Source of the DNA: Trueperaceae bacterium
Lineage (GTDB): Bacteria > Deinococcota > Deinococci > Deinococcales > Trueperaceae
Reading direction: 5' to 3'
Length of the DNA stretch: 64,000 nucleotides
NCBI GenBank assembly: GCA_023954415.1
Contig: JAMLIB010000003.1
Span: forward strand, 62,001-126,000
Made by a program: the position numbers and the translations under genes. Positions 39,006 to 47,846 of this stretch are shown here, one piece after another. Within the stretch, counting starts at the first letter, position 1. Every line of letters starts with the position of its first letter. The notes under the pieces were generated by a model that saw only the letters and a program-made list of their open reading frames with translations, did not search any database and was not told where the DNA came from.

Positions 39006-41501
39006 TCATGTCATGCGTTCCCCCTTCGAGAAGGTCTTGGCGAGCAGTTCGCGGAAGGCGGCCGCGGCCTCGAGCGGCGGCGAGTGGCCGACCCCCTGCC
39101 AGGTGACGAGGGAAGCGTTCGGGTAGGCGGCGGCCGTGGCCGCGGCGGCCGCGGCGCCTATCAGCAGGTCGAGGCTGCCGTGCAGGACGGTGACGGGCAC
39201 TTGCACGGCCGCCGTACGGCCCGACAGGTCGTAGGCGGCGAGGGCGCGGGCGTTGCCTTCGTAATGCCGCTCACCCATGGCGAGCGCGTCGTCCACCAGG
39301 TCGCTCATGTTCTCCGGCACCCGCGTGGGCATGATGGCCGCGAGGGCGGCGGCAAGGAAGGCCCGGTCGAGCCGGTAGGCCCTGAGGGCCGGGTAGTGCT
39401 CGTCCGGGGTGACGTAGCCGGCGGGCGGCGCAGAGTCGACGAGGAGCAGCCGCGCGACGAGCCCCGGGTGGCGCGCGGCGAGCGTCTGCGCGACCGCGCC
39501 GCCGAGGCTGTGCCCCACTACACCGGCGCGCACCACGCCCAGCCCGCGCAAGAACGCGGCCAGCGAGTCCGCCCAGGCGTCCACCCACTCCGCGGCGGGC
39601 CACTCCTCGGGGAAGTCGTCGGAGTGCGCGAAGCCGGGGAGGTCGGGCGCGATGAGGTCGAGGCCCGGCGGGGGGTCGGCGAGGAGCTCCCGCCACCACC
39701 TGTGGCTGGCGAAGTTCCCGTGGATCAGGAGGACGGGGGTGCCGGCGCCGGCCCGGTCGTAGCCGATCGCCGACTCGGCGACCTCGTCGCGGCGCGTCGG
39801 CCGCGCCACCGCTACCGTGAGCGAACGGGGTGCCTGTTGCCTGGCGGCCGCGCCGCTCTCCCCGCGCGCCGCGCGCTCGAAGCGTTGCCCCAGCTCCCGC
39901 TTGAGGATCTTGCCTGCGCCGCTCTTGGGCAGGCTGCTGGCGATCTCGATGTGCTTCGGCACCTTGTAGCGCGCCACGCGCGTACGCAGGTGCTCGCGCA
40001 GCTCGTCGCCCGTGGCGGCGGCGCCGGGCTTGAGGACGACGACGGCCAGGCCGACCTCGCCCCAGCGCTCGTCGGGCACACCGAGGACGGCGCACTCAGC
40101 GACGGCCGCGTGATCGTAGAGGGCTCTCTCCACCTCGACGGGGAACACGTTCTCGCCGCCCGAGATGAACATCTCCTTGCGCCTGCCCGCTATGGAGAAG
40201 AAGCCGTCTTCGTCGGTGGTGGCGAGGTCGCCCGTCCATAGCCAGCCGTCCTTCAGGACCTCGGCGGTGGCCGCCGGCCGCTCGAAGTAGCCGGAGAACA
40301 CGTGCGGGCCGCGCAGCGTCAGCTCGCCGACCTCGCCCGGCGCGCACGGGCTCCCGTCGGCGCGACGGACGACGGCCTCCGCATGCAGGAGCGGCTTGCC
40401 GACGGACTCCGGCCGCTTGGCCGCCTCGGACGGCTCGATGGCGAAGCAGTTCACGCCCGCCTCCGTCAGCCCGTACCCCTGCCTGAAGCTGATGCCCCGC
40501 GCCGCGAACGCGTGGCGCACGGGCTCCGGGCACGCGGCCCCGCCCGAGATAGCCCAGCGGACCCGGCTCAGGTCGCGCGCGCCGAAGCTCGGGTCGGCGG
40601 CGAGCATGCCGTACATGGTCGGGACGAGGAAGAGGATGGTGGCGCCGAGCTCCTCGACGAGCCGCAGGTACTCGGCCGGTTCGAACCGGCTCTGCATGAT
40701 GGTGCGGCCGCCCAGGTGGAAGAGGGGCGTGAGGAAGACGTTGACGGCGGCGTGGTAGCAGGGCGTGGCCTGCACGACGCAGTCCCCGTCGGTCAGGCCC
40801 CACGAGAACACGGTGTTGACGGCGTTGTAGCAGACCTGGCGGTACGGCAGCATGGCCCCCTTGGGCAGGCCCGTCGTGCCGCCGGTGAGGAGGATCATCT
40901 GCGGGTCCTCGGGGCCGAGGTCTGGCGCCGGCGCGGCGTGGAGATCGGCGGCGTCGAGCGCGTCGGCCCCCTGGGCCCCTGCTCCGCCTGCCGATGCGTT
41001 CCCGGCCGACACCGCGCGCTCGAAGGCGGCGAGGTCGAGGAGGGCCGCCGCTGCCACGTCGCGCGTGGTCGTGGACGCCGCCTCCACCGCGTGGTTCGCG
41101 CGCGCCGTCCCGGCGGCCGCGGCTCTTCCCGTATCGGACGCCGCCGCGGCCCCTTCGGCCGTCGCGCCGGCCAAGCCCGCATGCTCCGCGTCGTGCAGCA
41201 CGACGCTCGGGCGCAGGTACTCTCCGAGGCCGCGCAGCTCCGCCTCGGAGAGGCGCACGTTGAGGGGGGTGTACACGAAGCCGAGCTTGGCGGTCGCCAG
41301 GATCAGGTCGACGTGCGCGATGTGGTTATGCGCCGCGATCGTCACCCGGTCGCCCTTGCCGACGCCCATGCTCGCCAGGAGGGCCGCCGCGCGCTGCGCG
41401 CGCTCGTTCAGCTCGGCGTAGGTGTGCCAACGGCCCTCCCACCAGAGGGCGTCGCGCTCCGGCGTGAGGTCGGCGCGGCGGGCGGCGACGTCGAGGATCA
41501 C
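39006..41501 (-). CDS. fused acyl-CoA synthetase (AMP-forming) and alpha/beta hydrolase
   Basis: Bifunctional protein of 831 aa. Residues about 1-545 are an ANL-family acid:CoA ligase with P-loop TGGTTGLPKG (206-215), "YGLTEAG", "WLWTGDLATTDEDGF" and catalytic Lys531 in "PKSGAGKILKREL". Residues about 575-831 are an alpha/beta hydrolase with "IHGNFAS", nucleophile Ser665 in GHSLGG, Asp in "HGSLDLLIG" and His in "GVGHSPPL". About 80 Ala-rich low-complexity residues (105-190) are inserted before the P-loop. The GTG at 41501 is preferred because it overlaps the upstream stop by 4 nt; an ATG at 41534 adds 11 residues. It likely activates the imported acid, while the hydrolase may open an ester or thioester. 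Confidence 0.85.
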   Translation of the reverse strand: MILDVAARRADLTPERDALWWEGRWHTYAELNERAQRAAALLASMGVGKGDRVTIAAHNHIAHVDLILATAKLGFVYTPLNVRLSEAELRGLGEYLRPSVVLHDAEHAGLAGATAEGAAAASDTGRAAAAGTARANHAVEAASTTTRDVAAAALLDLAAFERAVSAGNASAGGAGAQGADALDAADLHAAPAPDLGPEDPQMILLTGGTTGLPKGAMLPYRQVCYNAVNTVFSWGLTDGDCVVQATPCYHAAVNVFLTPLFHLGGRTIMQSRFEPAEYLRLVEELGATILFLVPTMYGMLAADPSFGARDLSRVRWAISGGAACPEPVRHAFAARGISFRQGYGLTEAGVNCFAIEPSEAAKRPESVGKPLLHAEAVVRRADGSPCAPGEVGELTLRGPHVFSGYFERPAATAEVLKDGWLWTGDLATTDEDGFFSIAGRRKEMFISGGENVFPVEVERALYDHAAVAECAVLGVPDERWGEVGLAVVVLKPGAAATGDELREHLRTRVARYKVPKHIEIASSLPKSGAGKILKRELGQRFERAARGESGAAARQQAPRSLTVAVARPTRRDEVAESAIGYDRAGAGTPVLLIHGNFASHRWWRELLADPPPGLDLIAPDLPGFAHSDDFPEEWPAAEWVDAWADSLAAFLRGLGVVRAGVVGHSLGGAVAQTLAARHPGLVARLLLVDSAPPAGYVTPDEHYPALRAYRLDRAFLAAALAAIMPTRVPENMSDLVDDALAMGERHYEGNARALAAYDLSGRTAAVQVPVTVLHGSLDLLIGAAAAAATAAAYPNASLVTWQGVGHSPPLEAAAAFRELLAKTFSKGERMT

Positions 41502-42502
41502 GGCTCCCCCCAGCGGAGCGCGATGGCGTTCCACACGTAGCCGACGCCGGCGGCGACCGCGACGGCGAGGTCGCCCGGGCGCAGCCGGCCCTGGTCGCGC
41601 GCGAGCTCGAGGGAGAGGAGCTGGTCCACCTGCCCGAGATGGCCGTAGTCGCTCAGGTAGACGCTCTGCTCGTCGCTCAACCCCAAGCGCTGGAGGAGGT
41701 AGTCATGTGCGCTGCGCTTGACGTGCAGCATGGCGAGGTACGCGATGTCCGAGGCGGTCGCGCCGCTGCGCGCCACGGCCTCCTCGACTACGCGCACGAA
41801 GTTCTCCAGGCTGACGGGCTCGAGGCGCGTCTTCATGCCGGCCGGGTCGGTGACGCGCAGGCGGTAGTCGACGACGTTATCGCGCGTCAGGGGCGCCTTC
41901 GTGCCGCCGACCGGCACGAGGACGTCGAGCGAGAAGCTGCCGTCCGTCACGATGCTCGAGCCGAGCAGCTCGTGGCCGGCGTCCCGTTGCACCACCGCGG
42001 CCCCGGCCCCGGCGCCCAGGTTGTACATGAAGCGCACGTCGGGGTCCTCGAGGTCGATGAGGTCGGAGTTCCGGTAGCCCCCGGCCACCAGCACGACGTT
42101 CACGCTCTCGTCGGCCTTGAGGAGGTCGCGCGCCTGCTTGAGGCCGAGGACGGCCGTGCCGCACTTCTGCCCGATGTCGTAGGCGTAGGCGTTGCGCGCC
42201 CCGACGTCGTAGGCGAGCTTGATGCCGGCCGTCCAGACCGGGTACTCCTTGTGCTCCTCCGTGATCGAGACGACGACGTCCACGTCCTCCGGCTGCACGT
42301 TCGCGTCGGCCAGCGCACGCTCGGCCGCCCATACCCCCATCGCCGTCGGGTGGTCGTCGGGGCCGGGCAGGACGCGCTGAGCGATGCCGAGCTTGTCCCT
42401 CACCACCCATTCGGGGAGCCCGCTGGCGGCGGCGAGCTCGGCCGCCGAGAGCCTGCCGACTGGAACGTACGTTCCGAGGCCGGTGACCCCTGGGCGGCTC
42501 AT
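41498..42502 (-). CDS. 3-oxoacyl-ACP synthase III / HMG-CoA synthase-like condensing enzyme
   Basis: Thiolase-fold enzyme of 334 aa, close to KAS III in length. Nucleophile Cys114 lies in "DIGQKCGTAVLGL", and His260 in "AMLHVKRSAH" corresponds to the FabH histidine. The third FabH residue (Asn of G-N-T-S) is replaced by His288 in "YGHLGQVD", giving a Cys-His-His set. The C-terminal "LRPGDLAVAVAAGVGYVWNAIALRW"-like strand matches the KAS III end. It should condense or transfer acyl groups between CoA thioesters made by the ligase in the same operon. The altered triad makes ordinary malonyl decarboxylation uncertain. It overlaps the ligase gene by 4 nt. Confidence 0.82.
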   Translation of the reverse strand: MSRPGVTGLGTYVPVGRLSAAELAAASGLPEWVVRDKLGIAQRVLPGPDDHPTAMGVWAAERALADANVQPEDVDVVVSITEEHKEYPVWTAGIKLAYDVGARNAYAYDIGQKCGTAVLGLKQARDLLKADESVNVVLVAGGYRNSDLIDLEDPDVRFMYNLGAGAGAAVVQRDAGHELLGSSIVTDGSFSLDVLVPVGGTKAPLTRDNVVDYRLRVTDPAGMKTRLEPVSLENFVRVVEEAVARSGATASDIAYLAMLHVKRSAHDYLLQRLGLSDEQSVYLSDYGHLGQVDQLLSLELARDQGRLRPGDLAVAVAAGVGYVWNAIALRWGEP

Positions 42503-42559
42503 GCCGCGCCCCTGCCTGTGAACGGCGGGCGGCTCACGTCGGCCCCGCTGGCGGCCGGC

Positions 42560-43168
42560 TCATGCTCCGCGCTCCCCGCCGGGCGCGATCCCATGCGCGA
42601 GCAGGTCGAAGGTGGCGTCCAGCACGTTCCGAGGCGGCCTGCTGCGCTCCCAGATGGCGTAGCGCAAGCCCAGGAAGTGCGCCACGCCCATCAGCGCCCA
42701 GGCCTGGGCGCTGGCGTCGACGGTACGCAGCTCGCCGCGCGCCTGCGCGCGCTGCAGGTTGACCGTGTAGGAGTCGGCGAGCGTCTGGTAGTACTCGCGG
42801 TAGATGGAGTCGTCGACGAACTGCGACTCCATGACGACCTTGTACAGGTTCTGGTGCTCGAGGGCGAAGTCGATGAACGCCTCGAGGCCGAGCCTCTCGA
42901 CCTCGAGGCGGTCTCTCGCCCCGGCGGTCCCCTCCGTGAGGGCGTGCCTGAGCTGGCGCCCCATGTCCTGCACGAGCTGGCGCAGGGCATCGGCCTTGGT
43001 GGGGAAGTAGAGGTAGAAGGTGCCCTGGGCCACCCCGGCCCGCCGCGTGATGTCGGAGACGGCCGTGGAGGCGAAGCCGTTCTCGCCGAACTCGGCCTCG
43101 GCCGCGGCGAGCAGCTTGCCGCGGGTCGCTTCGCCGCGTGCGGTGGTCGGGCGTGGGAGCGCGCTCAA
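42560..43168 (-). CDS. TetR family transcriptional regulator
   Basis: Repressor of 202 aa from a TTG start with GGAAGGGAAGAG upstream. The helix-turn-helix ("LLAAAEAEFGENGFASTAVSDITRRAGVAQGTFYLYFPTK" region, residues about 19-59) resembles FadR/AcrR-type regulators of acyl-CoA metabolism. It heads the minus-strand operon for the condensing enzyme, ligase-hydrolase and Liv importer, 57 nt before the next gene. A perfect 31-bp palindrome (43227-43257) lies 59 nt upstream, so autorepression of the whole operon is the simplest reading. The inducer may be the CoA thioester formed by the ligase. Confidence 0.88.
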   Translation of the reverse strand: MSALPRPTTARGEATRGKLLAAAEAEFGENGFASTAVSDITRRAGVAQGTFYLYFPTKADALRQLVQDMGRQLRHALTEGTAGARDRLEVERLGLEAFIDFALEHQNLYKVVMESQFVDDSIYREYYQTLADSYTVNLQRAQARGELRTVDASAQAWALMGVAHFLGLRYAIWERSRPPRNVLDATFDLLAHGIAPGGERGA

Positions 43169-43226
43169 CTCTTCCCTTCCGTGGTCGGTGGCGCTAAGCC
43201 CGAGCCTGCGGCCGGGGTAAGCGTCC

Positions 43227-43257
43227 CAATATGACTACTGACTCAGTAGTCATATTG
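43227..43257. promoter_or_regulatory. perfect 31-bp palindrome, operator of the TetR/Liv operon
   Basis: The arms CAATATGACTACTGA (43227-43241) and TCAGTAGTCATATTG (43243-43257) are exact reverse complements around a single central C. The site lies in the promoter region of the TetR gene. The TGACT...AGTCA spacing is typical of TetR-family acyl-CoA regulators. It is also the most AT-rich DNA of this neighbourhood and could contain the -10 element. Confidence 0.85.
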
Positions 43258-43365
43258 CGGTGGTAACCGACCGGCTGTCAAGCGGGGGGCTGCCGATAGC
43301 CCGCGGCGTCACGCGCCGAAACGAACGGCGCAGACGCACCGGATCGTCGGTGGTCGCTCGCGACC

Positions 43366-46245
43366 TCAGCTCGTAGCGGGCAGCTTGAGGTGCACCGCGC
43401 GCCTGCCGGCCAACCCGAGGAGCAGCCGGGCCGTCTCCGGGTGACATGTCAGGTAGAGGAGCTGATGCCGCTCGGCCAGTTTGGCGAGGACGCCCGCCAA
43501 GCGCTCCGCGCGCTCGGGGTCGGCGTTGACCAGGACCTCGTCGAGGACCAGAGGCAGCGCTACGTTGCCGGCCGAGAACGACTCGACGAGACCGAACCGG
43601 ATGGCGAGGTAGAGCTGCTCCTGCGTGCCGCGGCTCAGCAGGCCGACGTCGAACGGTTCGTCGGCGCTGGTGAACGCGCGCAGCGCGCTGTCCTCGGCGA
43701 GGTGGACGCGCACGTAGCGTCCACCCGTCACGTCGGCGAGGTGGTGACCCGTCCTGCGCAGCACCTCGGGCACCTTCTCGCGTTCGTAGGCGGCCTTCGT
43801 GGAGGCGATGAGGTCCTTGGCGAGTCGAGCGACGAGCCACCGGCGGGCCTCGGAGCGCGCCTCGTTGGCCAGAGCGTCCATGGTGGCCAGGTAGCCGGCC
43901 AGGTCCGCCGAGCGCCCGAGGTCGCTCAAGGTCTGCTTCAGCGCGCCGGTCCTGCGCGTGAGGTCGTCGACCTGCCCGCCCAGGTGGCCGGAGCTAGCCC
44001 GGCTCTGGGCCAGGGCATGCTCCCAAGCCCGCGGGTCGCGTTCATCGAGCACCGCCGCCGCCTCGGCCGCCCGGACGCCGAAGAGGGCCTCGAGCTTCTG
44101 CTGCCCGGTTCGGATCACGTCCACCAGGCGCTCGCGCCGCTCGGCCAAGCCCCGCTCCAGCGCCTCGGCCCTCTCCACGGACTGCAGCCACTCGCTCACC
44201 GCCACGGTGGGGCCGAGGCCGTCGAAGGGGCGCTCCAGCTCGCGCGCCAGCGCGTTCGTGCGGTCCTCGAACGTCCTGGCGGACGCGCGGGCCTCCTTGA
44301 GCCTCACGGTCACGGCCGTGAGCCTCGCCACCCTGACCTGCAGGTCGGCGATTCTCGCGAGCAGCTCCGGCATGGTCTCGGGCGTAGCCCCGCTGGGCGC
44401 GCCGACGGACCGGCACCAGGCGTCCCACTCGGCCGCGCCGGCGCTCCTGGCCGCGGCCAGGGCCGCGAGCCGCGCCTCCCCCTGGGTAACGGCCCTGCGC
44501 CGGTGGGCGAGCTCGGCGCCGGCGCCGGCCTGCGCTTCCAGGACGGCCGCGCCCTCCTCCAGGAAGGTGAGCCGGTCCTCCACTTCCCTGGCGGCGGCGC
44601 GGGCTTCCGGCGCGCCGGCGCCCTCGGCGAGCCCGAGGCGGGCGCGTGCCTCGCCGAGGGCGGCCTCGGAGCGCCCGAGGTCGAGGCTCGCCTCTGCGGC
44701 GTTCGCGCGCAGCTCCGCCAGAGCGGAGTCGGCCGCCGTCCTGCCGCGCAGGGGCCAGAGCAGGAACCCGAGCGCGACGCCTATGGCCGCCGCGGCGCCG
44801 GCGACGGTCCTGCGCGTCTGCCATTCGACGAACGCCATGCCCGCGGCGCCGAGGACGGCCAGCGTCCACGCCGACCAGCGGACGGCGAGCGCGCCCCGAT
44901 CGCGTTCGCCCGCCGCCTGCAGCTTCGCGAGCAGGTCCGCGTGGCGCGAGCGCGCGGCGCTCAGCTCGTCGAAGCGGTCGAGCAGCGTCGCCACGCCGAG
45001 CCGGCGCTCGCGCGCCCTTGCTAGGAGGGTCTCCAACGCTCTGCGGGGGTCGACGCTCGGACCTTGGGTGGGCCGGCCCGCCTTGGTCGCCCACGTCTCC
45101 ACGCGCGCGGACGCGAACGCTAGGTCGCGCTCGGCGGCGCTCAGCTCGTGCCTCGCCGTATCCAGCGCGCCTTCGGACTGGTTGAGCGCGGTCGTGGCCG
45201 CGGCGGCGGCGGCCCTGGCAGCCTCGGCGTGCGCCTTCCAGGCTCCGGCCTCCGTGAAGGCCGCCAGGCGCGGTGGTCCCCATTGGGGCCCCAAACTGCG
45301 CAGTCCGTTCAGGCTCGTCTCGACGAGGCCGCGCTGTTCGGCTTCCAGCTCCATGACGTCCACTTTGGCGCGGCGGTAGGCGCCCAGGTCCGCGTGCAAG
45401 GACCGGATCGCGCCCGCGCTGCGCAGCCAGACGCTGGGGGGCGTGCCCCCCGCCCCGGGCGCGTTCAGGGCGCCCTCCTCGAGCTCCAACTGCCCAAGGT
45501 CGTCGAGCGCGCCGGCGCGCCCGCTCCAGTCCGGCCAGAGCTGCAGCAGCTTCTCGTGCCAGGCCGCGCTGTCGGCGGCCTCCCGCTGGTCCGAGCGTAG
45601 GGCTTCTGCCTCCGCGGCGATCGCGGCCAGCTCGGCGGTAAGTTGCTCGTAGCGCCTCGCTTCCGAGGCCGCCTGCGCCGCGCCCCTGCGCGCCTCGGCG
45701 AGGTCGCGCGCGAGGTCGCCGAGGACCGACTGGGCGCGCGGTTTGAGAAGCTTGTCTGTCACCGCCTCCAGCTTGGTCGTCGCCGCGCTCGCGCTGCGGC
45801 CCGCGCCCGCCACCGCGGCGGAGTAGAGCCGCTCCCTGACGGCGTCGTCTGTCAGCGCGTCGAACGCCTGCAACTCCGTCAACCCGAACGCGAAGACGTT
45901 GCGGTAGACGTTGCCGTCGAGGTTGCCCACGATGGCCGCCAGCCGCGCGCCGTCCAGCTGCGCGCCCGTCCGGGCGTCCACGAGCTTCGTGGTCGAGCGG
46001 CCGCCGTTGCGCTCCAGCCGGTACCTGTTCTCGCCATCGTGAAGCGTGATGCTCCCCTTGAGGTGCTCGCCCTGGCCGCGCGACTCCGGGAAGACGAGCG
46101 CCCTGACGAACGCCAGGAGCGTGCTCTTGCCCGCCTCGTTCGGACCCTCCAGGACGACGAGCCCAGGGGTGGCGGTCGGGGCGAGGTCGAACTCGACCCC
46201 ACTCAGACCGCGGAACTCGTGCACCTCCACCCTGCCGAGGTGCAT
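43366..46245 (-). CDS. YhaN-type SMC-like AAA ATPase
   Basis: Large ATPase, 959 aa, pairing with the nuclease encoded just upstream. The N-terminal half-site has Walker A GPNEAGKS (34-41). The C-terminal half has the ABC-like signature "LSRGTQEQLYLAIR" and Walker B "PLVLDEVLVNAD". Between them are long Ala/Arg/Glu-rich coiled coils. Two hydrophobic helices (about residues 452-496) interrupt the coils, a feature of YhaN that RecN and SbcC lack, and they would tether it to the membrane. It starts 3 nt after the nuclease stop. By analogy to SbcCD and Rad50/Mre11, the complex processes DNA ends or hairpins. Confidence 0.85.
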   Translation of the reverse strand: MHLGRVEVHEFRGLSGVEFDLAPTATPGLVVLEGPNEAGKSTLLAFVRALVFPESRGQGEHLKGSITLHDGENRYRLERNGGRSTTKLVDARTGAQLDGARLAAIVGNLDGNVYRNVFAFGLTELQAFDALTDDAVRERLYSAAVAGAGRSASAATTKLEAVTDKLLKPRAQSVLGDLARDLAEARRGAAQAASEARRYEQLTAELAAIAAEAEALRSDQREAADSAAWHEKLLQLWPDWSGRAGALDDLGQLELEEGALNAPGAGGTPPSVWLRSAGAIRSLHADLGAYRRAKVDVMELEAEQRGLVETSLNGLRSLGPQWGPPRLAAFTEAGAWKAHAEAARAAAAAATTALNQSEGALDTARHELSAAERDLAFASARVETWATKAGRPTQGPSVDPRRALETLLARARERRLGVATLLDRFDELSAARSRHADLLAKLQAAGERDRGALAVRWSAWTLAVLGAAGMAFVEWQTRRTVAGAAAAIGVALGFLLWPLRGRTAADSALAELRANAAEASLDLGRSEAALGEARARLGLAEGAGAPEARAAAREVEDRLTFLEEGAAVLEAQAGAGAELAHRRRAVTQGEARLAALAAARSAGAAEWDAWCRSVGAPSGATPETMPELLARIADLQVRVARLTAVTVRLKEARASARTFEDRTNALARELERPFDGLGPTVAVSEWLQSVERAEALERGLAERRERLVDVIRTGQQKLEALFGVRAAEAAAVLDERDPRAWEHALAQSRASSGHLGGQVDDLTRRTGALKQTLSDLGRSADLAGYLATMDALANEARSEARRWLVARLAKDLIASTKAAYEREKVPEVLRRTGHHLADVTGGRYVRVHLAEDSALRAFTSADEPFDVGLLSRGTQEQLYLAIRFGLVESFSAGNVALPLVLDEVLVNADPERAERLAGVLAKLAERHQLLYLTCHPETARLLLGLAGRRAVHLKLPATS

Positions 46246-46248
46246 GCC

Positions 46249-47565
46249 CTAGACCCCGCTTTCCGGTGGGGCGTCGAGCAGGTCGAAAGCGAGGGTCTCC
46301 GCTTCCGCCCAGATGTCGGCCGCCTCGGTCGATAGCCGCTCCAGGTCGAGCTCCTGCCTGACGGCCTGGAGGCTCCTGTTCCCGAGGAGCTCCTCCACCA
46401 GCCGGGCGACCGCCTCCGGCGCGTCGTGAGCGCGCTCGGCGCTCGAGCGCAAGACGTCCGCCACGAAGTCGCCTGCCCGCATGCGCGCTTCCCGATCTAG
46501 CGGCGGGCGCGTCGTTATCCTGACCTCGTCCCACCACACGCCCGCCGGGGCCACGTCCTGCAGGTACGCCAGGAGGCCGGCCTCGCCGGCGTTGCGCAGG
46601 CCGGCGTGGGCAGGGCCGACGCCATGCACCCGCACCCTGAGGACGACTTGCTGCGCGCCTTGGCTCGCCGCGGCGCTCCCATGGTCGGTGCCGCCGGCCG
46701 ACCCGCCGCCGCGTGCCCGGAGCGCTGCCTGGACGAGGTGCGAGCGGACGGCCTCGAGATCAGCGAGACCCGTGCCTATGTCGACCGTCAGCGTCTCGAA
46801 GCTAACGATGCCGACGGAGACGAAACGCGCCGTCGGTTCGCGGTCCTCGACCTCGACGAGGTAGAGGCCTTTCGCCCCCGCCTCGCCTGGGTCGCGCGCC
46901 TGCAAGTTGCCCGGGTAGATGGCCAGCGGCCGCTCCGGGCTCACGACCGTGCGAGCGTGCACGTGACCGAGGGCCCAGTAGTCGAGGCCGGAGTCGCGCA
47001 AGTCGGCGAGCGTGGCGGGGGCGTAGTTGCCGTGCCCGCCCAGGCCGCCGACGTTGGCATGCAACAGGCCGATCTGGAAGCCCGGGAAGTCGGGGTCGCG
47101 CGCGTAGCGGGCAGCCAGGTTCTCCGTGACGCTCGAGCCAGCATGGGAGATGCCGTGCACGAGGGCGACCGGCTCGCCGCCGCGCAGCGCGCGCACCCTG
47201 GCGACGTCGTCGTGCCCGAACACGGTCACGCGTTCCGGCCAGTCGGCGACCGCGGTCCACCGGCCTCCGCGTGGGTCGTGGTTCCCGTGCACGACGAAGC
47301 TGGCCACGCCCGCCTCCGAGAGGCGCAGCAGTCCGTCGCGGAAACGCAGCTGCGCCCTCACTCCCACCGAGTCGCCGTCGTAGACGTCGCCCGCCAGCAG
47401 GACGAAGTCGACGCCGGCGTCCAGGCAGAGCTCGACTGCGCGGTCCCAGGCGTCGAGCGACGCGTCGCGCAAGGCCCTCGCCAGCTCCGGCGCACGCGAA
47501 CGCACTCCCGAGAAGGGGGTGTCAAGGTGCAGGTCGGCCAGGTGGGCGAAGCTGAAGGTCGTCAC
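46249..47565 (-). CDS. YhaO-type metallophosphoesterase (SbcD/Mre11-like nuclease)
   Basis: Nuclease subunit of 438 aa. Metal-binding motifs are all present: "ADLHLD" (D-x-H), "LLAGDVYDGD" (G-D), "VHGNHDPRG" (G-N-H-D), His in "LLHANVGG" and "ALGHVHARTV" (G-H-x-H). The C-terminal ~150 residues form the capping and ATPase-binding region. A GTG start is assigned; no strong ribosome binding site is visible. The adjacent downstream gene encodes its SMC-like partner. Deinococcota rely on such DNA-end processing complexes for break repair, but the role of this pair here is inferred. Confidence 0.88.
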   Translation of the reverse strand: MTTFSFAHLADLHLDTPFSGVRSRAPELARALRDASLDAWDRAVELCLDAGVDFVLLAGDVYDGDSVGVRAQLRFRDGLLRLSEAGVASFVVHGNHDPRGGRWTAVADWPERVTVFGHDDVARVRALRGGEPVALVHGISHAGSSVTENLAARYARDPDFPGFQIGLLHANVGGLGGHGNYAPATLADLRDSGLDYWALGHVHARTVVSPERPLAIYPGNLQARDPGEAGAKGLYLVEVEDREPTARFVSVGIVSFETLTVDIGTGLADLEAVRSHLVQAALRARGGGSAGGTDHGSAAASQGAQQVVLRVRVHGVGPAHAGLRNAGEAGLLAYLQDVAPAGVWWDEVRITTRPPLDREARMRAGDFVADVLRSSAERAHDAPEAVARLVEELLGNRSLQAVRQELDLERLSTEAADIWAEAETLAFDLLDAPPESGV

Positions 47566-47664
47566 GCTACACCGGCATGGTCATGTGAGGCTTCGTACGG
47601 CACGGTCGCCAATGAGGATAGCGCGCCGAACTAGCGGGGCGCGCCCGCGAGCCGGCGCACCCGG

Positions 47665-47693
47665 GTGGCGCTCGCGCGAACAGCGAGCGCCAC
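47665..47693. terminator. 11-bp perfect hairpin in the EAL/YhaO gap
   Basis: Arms GTGGCGCTCGC (47665-47675) and GCGAGCGCCAC (47683-47693) enclose a 7-nt loop. The hairpin lies in the 279-bp gap between the EAL gene stop and the yhaO-like start, both on the minus strand. No T tract is present. It may help end transcription of the EAL gene before the nuclease promoter. Confidence 0.5.
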
Positions 47694-47811
47694 GGAACCT
47701 ACCCCTGTGCCGCGCCGCGTCCTGGGCCCGGCACGTGCTCTCTTCGACCCCTGGGTCGCGCCCTAAGGAGGCGCGGCCCATACACGACATCTCACCGTTG
47801 GGCGGCGAGTT

Positions 47812-47846
47812 GAGGCGTCGGCGTTGGAGGAAGGCGCCGACGCCTC
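47812..47846 (-). terminator. 12-bp perfect hairpin at the end of the EAL gene
   Basis: Arms GAGGCGTCGGCG (47812-47823) and CGCCGACGCCTC (47835-47846) enclose an 11-nt loop. The first transcribed arm contains the last bases of the EAL gene, including part of its stop codon. It is a terminator-like structure without a T run, followed 119 nt later by another strong hairpin. Confidence 0.55.

Noticed and set aside
41639-43234. 531-codon open frame on the plus strand across the KAS III and TetR genes
   Set aside because: Both minus-strand genes have clear catalytic or DNA-binding motifs. The plus-strand frame spans the intergenic region and palindrome without any domain.
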